DNA of 64,000 nucleotides from Rhodovibrio salinarum DSM 9154 (GCF_000515255.1 NZ_KI911559.1:1029548-1093547), one strand, 5' to 3'; counted from the first letter of the stretch, positions 9,840-19,611 are shown. Numbers and translations: made by a program. The notes: a model not told the origin generated them from the letters alone.

Positions 9840-11327
9840 CTAGATCCAGTCGCGGCAGACGTACTTCACTTCCGTGAACTCTTCCATGCCCAGGCGGCCA
9901 CCTTCGCGGCCCAGGCCGGACTGCTTGACGCCGCCGAACGGGATCGGGGCGCCGGTCACCTTGGTGCGGTTGACCGCGACCATGCCGAACGCGAGCGCCC
10001 GGCTGACCCGGTAGATGCGCCGCGGGTTCATGGTGTGCAGGTAGGCGACCAGACCGTACTCGGTGGCGTTGGCGCGGGTGATCGCCTCGCTCTCCTCATC
10101 GAACGGCGCGATCGCGGCGACCGGGCCAAAGGTCTCCTCCTGGAAGATCTTGGCGTCCGACGGCACATCGGCCAGAACGGTCGGCTGGAAGAACAACTCG
10201 CCGGCCTCGTGCCGGCCGCCGCCGCACAGCACCTTCGCGCCCCGCGCCTTGGCGTCCTCGACGTGCTCGACCTGCTTGTCGAAGGCCCCCTGGTTCATCA
10301 ACGGGCCGATATCGCAGTCCTCAGGCCCCGGACCGACGGTAAGCGCGGCCGTCTGTTCGGCGAACTTCTTGCAGAATTCGTCGTAGATCGACCGCTCGAC
10401 CAGGATTCGGTTGGCGCCCAGGCAGTCCTGGCCGCTGGTGGCGAACTTGGCCTTCACCGATTCCGTAACCGCGTCGTCCAGCTCGGCATCGGCGAACACC
10501 AGCACAGGGGCGTGGCCGCCCAGCTCCATCACCAGCTTCTTCACCGTGGGCGCGCACTGGCTGTAGAGCAGTCGGCCGACCTCAGTGGAGCCGGTGAAGG
10601 AGAGCGCGCGGACCCGCGTGTCCTCGGTCCAGGGCGGGCAGACGGTGCGCGCCTCGCCGGTGACGACGTTGAAGATGCCGGCCGGGATGCCCGCGCGCTC
10701 CGCCAGTTCCGCGAGCGCGGTCGCGGAAAAGGGGGTTTCCTTCGACGGGTGCGCCACCACCGGGCAGCCCGCCGCCATCGCCGCGGCCGCCTTGCGGGTC
10801 AGCATCGCGGAAGGGAAGTTCCACGGTGTGATCAGCGCGCAGATGCCGATCGGCTCGCGCCAGACCTCCATCTCCGCGTCCGGCAGGTGGGAGGTGACGT
10901 TCTCGCTGTTCGGCCGCTTGGCCTCCTCGGCGTAGTACTCGATGAACGAGGCGGCGTAATCGATTTCCCCGCGCGCTTCGGAGATCGGTTTGCCCTGCTC
11001 CAGCATCATCAACTGGGCGAGGTCTTCCTTGTTCGCCATCATCAGGTCGAACCAGCGCCGCATCAGCCGCGAGCGCTCCTGGGGCAGCAGCTCGGACCAA
11101 CTGGCGAAGGCGGCCTCGGCGGCATCGACCGCGGACCGGCTCTCGGCCGCCGACAGCGCGCTGACGCGCCCGATCACCTGGCCGTCGGCGGGGTTGGTGA
11201 CGTCGACGTGCTGGCCGTCGGCGCCGCTGCGCCATTCTCCGGCAATGTAGGACTGGTCGCGCACCAGTTTCTGGTCGCCGATGTTGGCGAGTGGCGAACC
11301 CGCCGGCAGATTGGATGGATTGGTCAT
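9840..11327 (-). CDS. gabD: NAD(P)-dependent succinate-semialdehyde dehydrogenase (GabD-type)
   Basis: A 495-residue aldehyde dehydrogenase of the length and layout of GabD, which oxidises succinate semialdehyde to succinate in 4-aminobutyrate breakdown. Visible motifs are PWNFPSAMLTRK, FTGSTEVGR, the general-base motif MELGG (Glu268), the catalytic GQDCL (Cys302) and EETFGPVAA. The usual KP(A/S) lysine that binds the cofactor ribose is His193 here (VAHPSKETP), which may alter cofactor preference. The ATG at 11327 has GGAGG five bases upstream. No gabT lies nearby, so the exact aldehyde is inferred from family resemblance only. Confidence 0.8.
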   Translation of the reverse strand: MTNPSNLPAGSPLANIGDQKLVRDQSYIAGEWRSGADGQHVDVTNPADGQVIGRVSALSAAESRSAVDAAEAAFASWSELLPQERSRLMRRWFDLMMANKEDLAQLMMLEQGKPISEARGEIDYAASFIEYYAEEAKRPNSENVTSHLPDAEMEVWREPIGICALITPWNFPSAMLTRKAAAAMAAGCPVVAHPSKETPFSATALAELAERAGIPAGIFNVVTGEARTVCPPWTEDTRVRALSFTGSTEVGRLLYSQCAPTVKKLVMELGGHAPVLVFADAELDDAVTESVKAKFATSGQDCLGANRILVERSIYDEFCKKFAEQTAALTVGPGPEDCDIGPLMNQGAFDKQVEHVEDAKARGAKVLCGGGRHEAGELFFQPTVLADVPSDAKIFQEETFGPVAAIAPFDEESEAITRANATEYGLVAYLHTMNPRRIYRVSRALAFGMVAVNRTKVTGAPIPFGGVKQSGLGREGGRLGMEEFTEVKYVCRDWI

Positions 11328-11692
11328 CGAAGCCTCCGTCGTGCTGGCCGATCGGCCGCGCGTCGGGTGCGCGTTTAGCCGCGCGCTGCGCGCGGAGCGG
11401 ATCGGCGGTGGATCGCGGGTGGCTGGTCCACGCCGCCGGAACACCGTCTCCCCTTGGACGGGGCACGGGCATGCGGCGCGCGGGGGCGTCTTGTGCGCGC
11501 ACGATAACCGTAGCCGGCGCAGCGGGTCTACGTTCGTGGCGGTTTGGCAATGTGAGCGGCGGGCGACGCCTAAATCATCGGGCAGGCGCGTGCCCGTCTA
11601 TGCGCCCCGCCGGCCTTTGCGTTTAACCGCGCAACTTGCTATCAAACCGGCCACTTTTCCGCAGTTCCGTTCTAAGAGGAAGGACCGGCCCG
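11328..11692. other. Intergenic region between divergent gabD and ettA
   Basis: These 365 bases separate two divergent genes. No convincing ORF, RNA or strong promoter hexamers were found. The right end holds the ettA ribosome site (AAGAGGAAGGA), and the left end the gabD site. Both promoters must lie within this stretch. Confidence 0.5.
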
Positions 11693-13375
11693 ATGGCCTA
11701 CCAGTATACCTACGTGATGAAGGGTCTGACCAAGACCTGGCCGGGCGGCCGGGAGGTCCTGAAGGACGTCTGGCTGTCGTTCCTGCCCGGGGCGAAGATC
11801 GGCGTGCTCGGCCTGAACGGCGCGGGCAAGTCGACCTTGCTGAAGATCATGGCCGGCCTGGATCAGGAGTACAACGGCGAGGCCTGGGCCGCCAACGGCG
11901 CCAAGGTCGGCTATCTGCCGCAGGAGCCGGAACTCGATCCGAATTTGGATGTCGCCGGCAACGTCATGCAGGGCCTGGGCGAGATCAAGGAGCTGGTCGA
12001 CCGGTTCGAGCAGATCTCCGCGCGCTTCGCCGAAGACCTCGATCCCGACGAGATGACCAAGCTGATCGAGGAGCAGTCGGAGCTGCAGGAGAAGATCGAC
12101 GCGGCGGACGCCTGGGATCTCGACCGGACGATCGAGATCGCCATGGACGCCCTGCGCTGCCCGCCGGGGGACGCCGACGTGACCCGCCTGTCGGGTGGCG
12201 AGCGCCGGCGCGTGGCGCTGTGCCGGCTGCTGTTGCAGAAGCCCGACCTGCTGCTGCTGGACGAGCCGACCAACCACCTGGACGCCGAGAGCGTGGCCTG
12301 GCTGGAGCGCCACCTGGAGGAGTATCCGGGCACGGTCGTGTGCGTCACCCACGACCGCTACTTCCTGGATAACGTCGCCGGGTGGATTCTGGAGCTCGAC
12401 CGCGGCTACGCGATCCCGCACAAGGGCAACTACTCCCACTGGCTGGAGCAGAAGCAGAAGCGCCTGGAGCAGGAGGAGAAGGAGGAGAGCGCCCGCCAGC
12501 GCACCCTCAAGCAGGAGCTGCAGTGGGCGCAGTCCTCGCCCAAGGGCCGGCAGTCCAAGGCCAAGGCGCGCGTGCAGAAGTACGAGGAGTTGCTGCAGCA
12601 GCAGAACCAACCCAAGCAGGCGGCCGAGTCCGGCCAGATCGTGTTCCCGACGCCACCGCGTCTGGGCGACCTGGTGGTCGAGGCCGACCAGGTGCGCAAG
12701 GGCTACGGCAACACCGTCCTGATCGATGAACTGTCGTTCAAGGTGCCGCCGGGGGCGATCGTCGGCATCATCGGTCCGAACGGCGCGGGTAAGACCACCC
12801 TGTTCCGGATGATCACGGGGCAGGAGACGCCTGACAGCGGCAATATTCGCCTGGGTGAGACGGTGCAGCTCGGCTACGTTGACCAGTCGCGCGACAGCCT
12901 GAACCCCAAGCGCACCGTGTGGGAGGAAATCTCCGACGGCAACGAGATCATCGATCTCGGCAAGAAGCAGGTGAACTCCCGCGCCTGGGTCGGCGCCTTC
13001 AACTTCAAGGGCCGCGATCAGCAGAAGGAGGTCGGCACGCTTTCCGGTGGTGAGCGCAACCGCGTGCACCTCGCCAAGATGGTCAAGAACGGCGGCAACT
13101 TCCTGCTGCTGGACGAGCCGACCAACGACCTCGATGTCGAAACGCTGCGCTCGCTCGAAGAGGCGCTGCTCGAGTTCCCCGGCTGCGCCATGGTGATCAG
13201 CCACGACCGCTGGTTCCTGGACAAGATCTCCACGCACATCCTGGCGTTCGAGGGCGACAGCCACGTCGAGTGGTTCGAGGGCAACTTCCAGCAGTACGAG
13301 GAAGACCGCATCAAGCGCTTCGGCGAGGAGGCGGTGCAGCCTCACCGCATCAAGTACAAGCGCCTGGAGCGCTGA
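11693..13375 (+). CDS. ettA: Energy-dependent translational throttle protein EttA (ABC-F)
   Basis: A 560-residue ABC-F ATPase without membrane segments. Two nucleotide-binding domains are joined by a charged coiled linker (residues about 240-320, rich in [14 protein letters not shown]). Walker A motifs are GLNGAGKST (40-48) and GPNGAGKTT. Signatures are LSGGERRRV and LSGGERNRV, each followed by LLLDEPTN. EttA binds the ribosomal E site and gates entry into elongation according to ATP/ADP ratio. Length equals the E. coli protein (555). ATG 11693 follows AAGAGGAAGGA. The gene ends at a strong terminator. Confidence 0.96.
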   Translation: MAYQYTYVMKGLTKTWPGGREVLKDVWLSFLPGAKIGVLGLNGAGKSTLLKIMAGLDQEYNGEAWAANGAKVGYLPQEPELDPNLDVAGNVMQGLGEIKELVDRFEQISARFAEDLDPDEMTKLIEEQSELQEKIDAADAWDLDRTIEIAMDALRCPPGDADVTRLSGGERRRVALCRLLLQKPDLLLLDEPTNHLDAESVAWLERHLEEYPGTVVCVTHDRYFLDNVAGWILELDRGYAIPHKGNYSHWLEQKQKRLEQEEKEESARQRTLKQELQWAQSSPKGRQSKAKARVQKYEELLQQQNQPKQAAESGQIVFPTPPRLGDLVVEADQVRKGYGNTVLIDELSFKVPPGAIVGIIGPNGAGKTTLFRMITGQETPDSGNIRLGETVQLGYVDQSRDSLNPKRTVWEEISDGNEIIDLGKKQVNSRAWVGAFNFKGRDQQKEVGTLSGGERNRVHLAKMVKNGGNFLLLDEPTNDLDVETLRSLEEALLEFPGCAMVISHDRWFLDKISTHILAFEGDSHVEWFEGNFQQYEEDRIKRFGEEAVQPHRIKYKRLER

Positions 13376-13410
13376 GCCGCGGCCCTTTCTGCGTCCAGAT
13401 GTGGATAACA

Positions 13411-13446
13411 GACCGCCCGCGTGGATCGCACGCGGGCGGTCTTTTT
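13411..13446 (+). terminator. Rho-independent terminator of ettA
   Basis: A perfect 13-bp stem GACCGCCCGCGTG (13411-13423) and complement (13429-13441) with a five-base loop, followed by TTTTT. Confidence 0.93.
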
Positions 13447-13531
13447 ACGTGATCCTTTAAGTGTGCTGAAATAGGTCTTAAGCGGCGGGCGGTGCGCCAG
13501 AGGCTGCATGAAAAGGTGTTAGGGAGACGAC

Positions 13532-13936
13532 ATGTTCGACAAGATCCTGGTTCCGATCGATACCGCGCACGAATCCTCGTACAAGAAGGCGCTGCCGTTG
13601 GCCGCCGAGGAGGCGCGGCATCACGGTGCCAGCCTGACGGTCATGACGGTGATCCCCGACGTCGAGCCGGTGCGCGCCGACCGGATCGAGCCGGAGGACG
13701 AACAGAAGCGCCTGGACGCCATTCTGAGGGACTACGGCCCGACCGACATGCAGGTGGAAACGGTGATCGAGCGCGGTGACAGCGTGCACAAGACGATCCG
13801 CGCCAAGGCGGAACAACTCGGGTGCGATCTGATCGTCATGAATTCACACCACCCCGAACTGAAGGACTACGTGCTCGGCTCCAACGCCTCGCAGGTCGTC
13901 CACCACGCCAAGTGCTCGGTCTTCGTGGTGCGGTGA
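13532..13936 (+). CDS. Universal stress protein, UspA family
   Basis: A single-domain 134-residue Usp protein: start MFDKILVPID, middle VIERGDSVHKTIRAKAEQLGCDLIVMNSHH, end LGSNASQVVHHAKCSVFVV, which forms the nucleotide-binding loop seen in UspF/UspG types. Such cytoplasmic dimers help cells withstand starvation and other stress. It stands alone between a terminator and a convergent gene, with ribosome site AGGGAGACG. Confidence 0.92.
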   Translation: MFDKILVPIDTAHESSYKKALPLAAEEARHHGASLTVMTVIPDVEPVRADRIEPEDEQKRLDAILRDYGPTDMQVETVIERGDSVHKTIRAKAEQLGCDLIVMNSHHPELKDYVLGSNASQVVHHAKCSVFVVR

Positions 13937-14007
13937 TAGAGGGAAGATCGCGGCGGGGGCTCTGCTGACTAAGCCAGAGGGGCAGGGCGTCCGCTTCGCT
14001 ACGGCTG

Positions 14008-14694
14008 CTAGTTGCCGGCTATGTCCGGGGCGTAAGCGCCCTTGGCGAGATTGGTTTCCAGCTTGGCGATCAGGTCGCCGACGTTGCCGCCGGCTTGCTG
14101 GATCGCCGCGTTGTACTCGCTGCGCAGCGTGATCGCCATCGAGACGCCTTCCGCTTTGACGTCGACGATCTCGTAATCGCCGTCACGTGGGCGCACCCGC
14201 CAGATGACTTCGGCCTTGGGCCCCTCGCCATTGGTTTGATTGGGCCGGGAAATCATCGTGCGGACGGCGTACAGGCTCGGCTGGGTCGGATCGGGTCCGA
14301 CGCCGGAGACCACGAAATCGTCCCGCTCGTAGCCCCGGAACAGCGGCAGGAAGCGCTGCGCCATGATCCGTTTGAAGACGTCCTGGAACTTGTCCTGCTG
14401 TTGCTCGCTGGCGACACGCCAATAGCGTCCAAGCACGAAGCGGCTGATCGCGTCCAGCGCGAAGCCACGCTCCAGCAGATCCAGAAAGGCTTGCTTGCGT
14501 TCGGACGCCGGGACGCCGTCGTCGCTTAGCTCGTTGATCGCCTGCTGGCCAAGCGATTCGATAAACTGCGCGGCGCCGTCCGACGAGTCCTTCGCCGCAG
14601 CATGCGGGGCGGTGGGCAGCAGCAGGCCCAGCATTGCCCCCGTGGCCAGGACGGCTAGTGCAGCCCGCCGTGTCCAGCCTTTTGTCATGCCCAT
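14008..14694 (-). CDS. mlaC: Phospholipid-binding protein MlaC (Ttg2D family)
   Basis: About 228 residues with a signal peptide (RRAALAVLATGAMLGLLLPTAPHAAA) and the MlaC/Ttg2D domain: FIESLGQQAINEL, RFVLGRYWRVASEQQQDKFQDVFKR and a YEIVDVKAEGVSMAITLRSEY block. MlaC ferries phospholipids through the periplasm between the outer-membrane lipoprotein MlaA and the inner-membrane MlaFEDB complex. It lies just downstream of mlaA on the same strand, an arrangement common in alphaproteobacteria. mlaFED are not in the window. Several ATGs cluster at the start; the one at 14694 has the best distance to AGAGGG. Confidence 0.9.
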   Translation of the reverse strand: MGMTKGWTRRAALAVLATGAMLGLLLPTAPHAAAKDSSDGAAQFIESLGQQAINELSDDGVPASERKQAFLDLLERGFALDAISRFVLGRYWRVASEQQQDKFQDVFKRIMAQRFLPLFRGYERDDFVVSGVGPDPTQPSLYAVRTMISRPNQTNGEGPKAEVIWRVRPRDGDYEIVDVKAEGVSMAITLRSEYNAAIQQAGGNVGDLIAKLETNLAKGAYAPDIAGN

Positions 14695-14748
14695 CATCAC
14701 CCTCTCGCGCATTGTCGACGCCCGCATGCCGCCTGGGCGTCGCGACCG

Positions 14749-15501
14749 CTACTGTTGCCGCGGGCCGTCGTTGTTCTGAATGGCCGCTTCGCGGCGTTGG
14801 TAGTACAGGCTGCGCACGCGGGCGTAAAAATCGACCGAGTCCGATTTGATATCGCGGAACAGCTCCAGATTGCGTGCGCGGCTGTCGACTCCGCCAGCGA
14901 CGCTGGTCGCAATCGAGAGGGGTTGGCCGTTCTCGACGTAGGTCAGCGGATTGAGCAACCAATCCACCCCGCGGCCGGTCGCGTCGCGGGCGCTCGACGG
15001 TCCGAACACCGGAAGGACCAGATAGAAGCCGTCGTCCACGCCGTAGACGGCGAGCGTCTGGCCGAAGTCTTCGTCGTGGTAGGGGTGGCGCTCGTCGACG
15101 ATGTCGAAGAAGCCGAGCGAGGTGACCGTGTTGACGAAGAAGCGCGCCGCGGTGTCGTTGGCACGCTCCCACTCGCCCTGGAAGACGTCGTTCGCCAGGA
15201 TCACGGGGCTGGAAACGTTGCGTACGAAGTTCCGCACGGAGTTCTTCACGCCCGTCGGCAGCCAGAAGTCGTAGGTGACTGCGACAGGCTTGAGGATGAA
15301 GGTGTCGAGCGCGTCGTTGAAGGCGAAGACGAAGCGGTTCGGAACTTCCAGCGGGTCGTTCGGCTCTTCGTAGCCGAGCATGTTGCTGCTCGCTTCATCC
15401 GGCGCGTTTTGCCCGTCAGCCGCACAGCCGGCGAGCAACAACGCAAGGCCGAATGCGCCCGCTACCCGCCAACAGCGGAAACCGTTCAACCACGTCGCCA
15501 T
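14749..15501 (-). CDS. mlaA: Outer-membrane lipoprotein MlaA (VacJ)
   Basis: A 250-residue lipoprotein with lipobox LAGC (Cys26) and the VacJ domain: EEPNDPLEVPNRFVFAFNDALD near the start, then LPTGVKNSVRNFVRN, FFVNTVTSLGFFDIV and GFYLVLPVFGPSSARDATGRGVD. MlaA sits with porins in the outer membrane and removes surface-exposed phospholipid, handing it to MlaC, encoded 54 bases downstream. Confidence 0.95.
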   Translation of the reverse strand: MATWLNGFRCWRVAGAFGLALLLAGCAADGQNAPDEASSNMLGYEEPNDPLEVPNRFVFAFNDALDTFILKPVAVTYDFWLPTGVKNSVRNFVRNVSSPVILANDVFQGEWERANDTAARFFVNTVTSLGFFDIVDERHPYHDEDFGQTLAVYGVDDGFYLVLPVFGPSSARDATGRGVDWLLNPLTYVENGQPLSIATSVAGGVDSRARNLELFRDIKSDSVDFYARVRSLYYQRREAAIQNNDGPRQQ

Positions 15502-15670
15502 GCACTACCCCTTAACGCCGACTGGAACCCTGCCGAATGACAGCGCGGTCACCAGACCTGTCCAGCAACCTTTTGCCGTAAACGCGCTCTCCGAAGGCGG
15601 TGCGATAGCACACGCCCGGCAGGTTGAGAAGCGGACAGCACGGCGTGGAAGGATGATGTTGGCCACACTG

Positions 15671-15684
15671 TTGCAAATTTGCAA
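15671..15684. promoter_or_regulatory. Perfect 14-bp palindrome upstream of mlaA
   Basis: TTGCAAATTTGCAA is fully self-complementary and AT-rich in a GC-rich region. It lies about 170 bases before mlaA (minus strand) and 30 bases after the preceding gene, so it may be a regulator site for the mla operon. No regulator can be named from the motif alone. Confidence 0.35.
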
Positions 15685-15714
15685 AGTCGGTTGTTGTCGG
15701 CGCACGTACGTGGG

Positions 15715-16677
15715 TCAGCTCTCGCCGATCGTCGGTGCGCAGAGCAAGCGCCGGTAAAGCGGCAGCATCAGCGCCGGCAGCATGAAGATCGGCAGTTGGG
15801 CCACCGCGAAATACAGCAGCACGTTGAAATCGGTGCCGGACGGCAGGGCCGCCAGCAGCAGCCCCATGTTGCAGTTGCCGCTCATCAGTCCGACGGTCAG
15901 TGCCCCGCGTCGGCCGAGCCAGGCGAACGCCAGGCCGCCGATCAGTTGCAGCGCCGGGTTGGCGATGAAGGCCGCGAGCGTCCAGCCGGCGACGATGCCC
16001 GGTTCGCTCAGCAGGCGTGCCGTCACGCCGTCCATGATGGCGATGCCGAAATACAGCATGACCAGAACCGTGACGCCCTCGATCTCCGGCCGGGCCCGCT
16101 CCAGCCGGTCGGGGCCGGCAAGCTTACGGAGCAGCAGCGACAGGACGAAAGCCGGTCCAACGATCCCCGCCAGCCTGCCCATGAACATCCCCACCGAGAT
16201 ATTCAGGTCGAGGCCGAGCAATACCAGGGCCATCGGCGGTACGGTAAGTGGAGTGAGCAAGGTTGCGATCAGGCCGACGACGATCGCGAGTGCCCCGTCG
16301 AGCCCCAGCAGCACCGCGATCGCCGCCGCGCTCAGGATCGGCGGCGCGGCCGCCATCAGGACCAGCGAGACGTTCAGCGAATCCGGCAGGTCTGCGGGCA
16401 GCAGCACCAACCAGACCACGACCGGTGCGCCGCCCAGCAGCCAGACCAGCAGGGCGGTTGCGAGCACCGGCCGGCGCAAATAGGCGCCCATGGCCGTCCA
16501 GTCGACACGCAGCAGCATGGCGGTCAACAGGGCGATCACACCGATCAGCAGGTAAGGGCGCGCCGCTGCGGCGAGGGGCGGGACCGCCAGACCGATGAAC
16601 ACGCCCGCGAACAGCACGCGCGTGGCATGCCGGCTGAGCAAGGCAAGCAGGCGACGCGGGGCGGCGGTGGTCGGCAT
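15715..16677 (-). CDS. Bile acid:sodium symporter (BASS)-like membrane transporter
   Basis: A 320-residue hydrophobic protein with about nine or ten membrane helices. The inverted two-half layout and segments such as VSLVLMAAAPPILSAAAIAVLLGLD and LTVGLMSGNCNMGLLLAALP (a broken-helix style ion site) resemble the BASS/ArsB-like secondary transporters. The substrate is unknown and the family call is moderate. It is divergent from bchX, and the 277 bases between them carry the bchX operators. Confidence 0.6.
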   Translation of the reverse strand: MPTTAAPRRLLALLSRHATRVLFAGVFIGLAVPPLAAAARPYLLIGVIALLTAMLLRVDWTAMGAYLRRPVLATALLVWLLGGAPVVVWLVLLPADLPDSLNVSLVLMAAAPPILSAAAIAVLLGLDGALAIVVGLIATLLTPLTVPPMALVLLGLDLNISVGMFMGRLAGIVGPAFVLSLLLRKLAGPDRLERARPEIEGVTVLVMLYFGIAIMDGVTARLLSEPGIVAGWTLAAFIANPALQLIGGLAFAWLGRRGALTVGLMSGNCNMGLLLAALPSGTDFNVLLYFAVAQLPIFMLPALMLPLYRRLLCAPTIGES

Positions 16678-16749
16678 CGGCCCTGGGGATCATTCCGGTG
16701 GTTGCACGGGCTGGGCAGGGAAGCATGGATGCTGGGCCCGGTCGACGGG

Positions 16750-16767
16750 TGTCAGGCGTGCCTGTCA
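16750..16767. promoter_or_regulatory. Degenerate PpsR/CrtJ-like site upstream of bchX
   Basis: TGTCAGGCGTGCCTGTCA matches the TGT-N12-ACA pattern with one mismatch (TCA) and is itself a near-perfect palindrome. It lies 33 bases before a perfect site. PpsR/CrtJ usually binds paired sites. Confidence 0.4.
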
Positions 16768-16800
16768 GATGTTGCGTAGTCTAAAATTGACATGACGAGG

Positions 16801-16818
16801 TGTCGCGTTAGCCTGACA
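16801..16818. promoter_or_regulatory. PpsR/CrtJ-type operator of bchXYZ
   Basis: TGTCGCGTTAGCCTGACA fits TGT-N12-ACA exactly. It sits 8 bases after a perfect TTGACA hexamer (16787-16792), so bound PpsR would cover the promoter spacer and -10 area. PpsR is the redox/light-responsive repressor of photosynthesis genes; here its presence is inferred. Confidence 0.65.
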
Positions 16819-16954
16819 CTCAATAACCGACCCACACGGTCGGTCAAAGCAGGACACGGCGACTGGCGCCAGCGAGCGGGGCCGTTGCCGGACGGCTAGG
16901 TCGGGATCGCCGGCCGCGGCCACCGCAGCACCAAAGCGAACGCGAGGTTGCTCC

Positions 16955-17911
16955 ATGACGGACTCGGCGACCGCCGACACCGGCCAGAACGAAGCTGGGG
17001 GCGAGAAGGAAACCCAGGTCATCGCCATCTATGGCAAGGGCGGCATCGGCAAGAGTTTCACGCTCTCCAACCTGTCGTACATGATGGCGCAGCAGGGCAA
17101 GAAGGTCCTGCTGATCGGCTGTGACCCGAAGAGCGACACCACCTCGATGCTGTTCGGCGGGCGCAGCACGCCCACGATCATCGATACCTCGGGCCAGAAG
17201 AAGGCGTCGGGCGAGGAGGTCCGGATCGAGGACGTCTGCTTCAAGCGCGACGGCGTCTACGCCATGGAGCTGGGCGGTCCGGAGGTCGGCCGCGGCTGTG
17301 GTGGTCGGGGCATCATCCACGGCTTCGAGCTGCTGGAGAAGCTGGGCTTCCACGACTGGGGGTTCGACTACGTCCTGCTCGACTTCCTGGGTGACGTGGT
17401 GTGCGGCGGCTTCGGTCTGCCGATCGCCCGCGACATGTGCCAGAAGACCATCGTGGTGGCGGCCAACGACCTGCAGTCGATTTACGTCGCCAACAATGTT
17501 TGCTCGGCCGTCGACTACTTCCGCCGGATGGGCGGCAACGTCGGCGTCGCCGGTCTGGTCGTGAACAAGGATGACGGCACCGGCGAGGCCGAACAGTTTG
17601 CCGAGCAGGCGGGCATTCCGACGCTGGCTCGAATCCCGGCGGACGACGACATCCGCCGGAAGTCCGCGAACTACGAGATGATCGGCTACCCCGGCAGCCC
17701 CTGGGCGCCGCTGTTCGAGGAACTCGGCGTCAAGGCTGCGGAGGCTCCGCCGGTGATGCCGACGCCGCTGGAGCACGACGGCCTGCTCGACCTGTTCAAG
17801 GGCGAGGACGTCGGCCGCGATGTCGAGCTGGTCCCGGCCACCCAGGAGGACATGTGCGGGGGCAAGCCGCCGCAGAAGGAGTCCCTGGAGGTCGTCTACG
17901 ACGAGGCGTGA
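16955..17911 (+). CDS. bchX: Chlorophyllide a reductase iron protein, subunit X
   Basis: A 318-residue NifH-like ATPase. The P-loop is [10 protein letters not shown] (residues 25-34). The two 4Fe-4S ligands lie in VGRGCGGRG and [10 protein letters not shown], and the BchX-specific GCDPKSDTTSMLFGG replaces the GCDPKHDST of BchL. As a dimer it passes electrons to BchYZ, which reduces ring B of chlorophyllide a, the step that commits to bacteriochlorophyll. It leads the bchX-bchY-bchZ-pufQ block behind PpsR-type sites. The usual upstream bchC is absent. Confidence 0.96.
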   Translation: MTDSATADTGQNEAGGEKETQVIAIYGKGGIGKSFTLSNLSYMMAQQGKKVLLIGCDPKSDTTSMLFGGRSTPTIIDTSGQKKASGEEVRIEDVCFKRDGVYAMELGGPEVGRGCGGRGIIHGFELLEKLGFHDWGFDYVLLDFLGDVVCGGFGLPIARDMCQKTIVVAANDLQSIYVANNVCSAVDYFRRMGGNVGVAGLVVNKDDGTGEAEQFAEQAGIPTLARIPADDDIRRKSANYEMIGYPGSPWAPLFEELGVKAAEAPPVMPTPLEHDGLLDLFKGEDVGRDVELVPATQEDMCGGKPPQKESLEVVYDEA

Positions 17912-18031
17912 GGCCGGCCGGGCGGGATCGGTCCTCGGGGCTGGGCCCGCCGGCACTTCACGTTTCATGCCGACAAGACCGGTTCCGGTGCGTTTTGCAC
18001 AGGCGCCGCGACCCCGATGCGGAGGCCCGCG

Positions 18032-19606
18032 ATGACCGACTATTCCGCAGACGCCTCAGCCAACGATACGGCGAGCGACGCGTCCGACCCCAACCAGCCG
18101 CCCACGATCGATGCCGAGGCGGCGGAAGCCGCCGCCCAGGCCGAAGGCGGCTGCCACGGCGGCAAACAGACCCTGATGGACGCCGCGCGGAAGGCCGGCA
18201 AGTCCGAGGTGCTGCAGAAGCTGCACGAGGACTATCCCACCGGCCCGCACGACCAGCCGCAGTCGATGTGCCCGGCGTTCGGCTCGCTGCGGGTGGGGCT
18301 GCGGATGCGGCGTACCGCGACGATCCTGTCGGGGTCGGCCTGCTGCGTTTACGGCCTGAGCTTCACCTCGCACTTCTATGGCGCGCGGCGGACGGTCGGC
18401 TATGTGCCGTTCAATTCCGAGACGTTGGTCACCGGCGAACTGTACCAGGACATCAAGAACGGGGTTGAGAAGATGGCCGATCCCGACCGCTACGATGCGG
18501 TCGTGATCATCAATCTCTGCGTCCCCACCGCCTCCGGTATTCCGCTCGACCGCCTGCCCAAGGAGATCGACGGCGTGCGGGTGATTGGGATCGACGTGCC
18601 GGGCTTCGGTGTGCCGTCCCATGCGGAGGCGAAGGATATTCTGGCCGGTGCGATGCTGAAGTACGCCCGCGAGGAGGCCGAGGCCGGCCCGGTCGCCAAG
18701 CCCGACAAGGCGGTCGACGACGCGCCCACCGTCACGTTGTTGGGCGAGATGTTCCCGGCCGATCCGGTCGGTGTCCGGCAGATGCTGGAGCCGATGGGGG
18801 TGAAGGTGGCGCCGAACGTGCCGACGCGCGAGTGGCGCGATCTTTATGCCGCGCTCGACAGCCGGGTGTGCGCGGCGACCCACCCCTTCTACGTCCGTTC
18901 GGTCGAGCAGTTTCAGCGCGCCGGGCGCGAGGTCGTGGGCTCCGGCCCGGTCGGCGTCGAGGGCACGGCCGACTGGCTGGAGCGCGTCGGCGTCGCGGCC
19001 GGGGTGGAGCGCATGCGGATCGACGACGCCAAGGCGAAGGCCACGGCTTCGATCCAGGCGGCCCTGAACGAGAACCCGATCGACGCGCGCCTGATCGTCT
19101 CCGGCTACGAGGGCTCGGAACTGCTGGTCGCGCGGCTGTTGATCGAGGCTGGGGCGGACGTGCCCTACGTCGGCACCGCGGTGCCGCGCACCGAATGGTC
19201 CAAGCCCGACCTGGAGTGGCTGGAGAGCCAGGGCTGCCATGTGCAGTATCGCGCCTCGCTGGAGCAGGACGCCGCGGCGATGGACGACGTCAGGCCGGAC
19301 CTCACGATCGGCACGACGCCGCTGGTGCAGAAGGCGAAGGAACGCGGCTGGCCCGGCATCTACTTCACCAACATGGTCTCCGCCCGGCCGCTGTTCGGCG
19401 CCGCCGGCGTCTCGGCGATGGCCAACATCGTCAAGACCCACACCGCCAACGACCGTTTCAAGCAGATGGTCGACTTTTTCGAGGGCGTGGGCCAAGGTCA
19501 TACGGCGGGGTATGGCTTCACCGAGGTCCCGTCGGCCAAGCGCAAGATGCGCAAGGCGCGCTCGGAGAAGCGCGATACCGGCGTTCCGGACAGCGTGGGG
19601 ACCTGA
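18032..19606 (+). CDS. bchY: Chlorophyllide a reductase subunit Y
   Basis: A 524-residue NifD-like subunit of the BchYZ catalytic component. The 4Fe-4S cluster cysteines appear in the [23 protein letters not shown] and [13 protein letters not shown] segments, and the C-terminal nitrogenase-like domain ends with a [12 protein letters not shown] region. The first 40 residues are an Ala/Asp-rich, probably flexible extension. ATG 18032 has GGAGG six bases upstream and is preferred to 18017. bchZ follows after five bases. Confidence 0.96.
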   Translation: MTDYSADASANDTASDASDPNQPPTIDAEAAEAAAQAEGGCHGGKQTLMDAARKAGKSEVLQKLHEDYPTGPHDQPQSMCPAFGSLRVGLRMRRTATILSGSACCVYGLSFTSHFYGARRTVGYVPFNSETLVTGELYQDIKNGVEKMADPDRYDAVVIINLCVPTASGIPLDRLPKEIDGVRVIGIDVPGFGVPSHAEAKDILAGAMLKYAREEAEAGPVAKPDKAVDDAPTVTLLGEMFPADPVGVRQMLEPMGVKVAPNVPTREWRDLYAALDSRVCAATHPFYVRSVEQFQRAGREVVGSGPVGVEGTADWLERVGVAAGVERMRIDDAKAKATASIQAALNENPIDARLIVSGYEGSELLVARLLIEAGADVPYVGTAVPRTEWSKPDLEWLESQGCHVQYRASLEQDAAAMDDVRPDLTIGTTPLVQKAKERGWPGIYFTNMVSARPLFGAAGVSAMANIVKTHTANDRFKQMVDFFEGVGQGHTAGYGFTEVPSAKRKMRKARSEKRDTGVPDSVGT

Positions 19607-19611
19607 GAGCC

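Noticed and set aside
9786..11378. 530-codon open frame antisense to the dehydrogenase
   Set aside because: Arg/Ala/Asp/His-rich shadow translation; the real gene on the minus strand has all aldehyde dehydrogenase motifs.
11672..13345. 557-codon open frame antisense to ettA
   Set aside because: The translation is a shadow of the ABC-F gene (runs of Leu, Val, Gln, Asp) without any protein-like motif.
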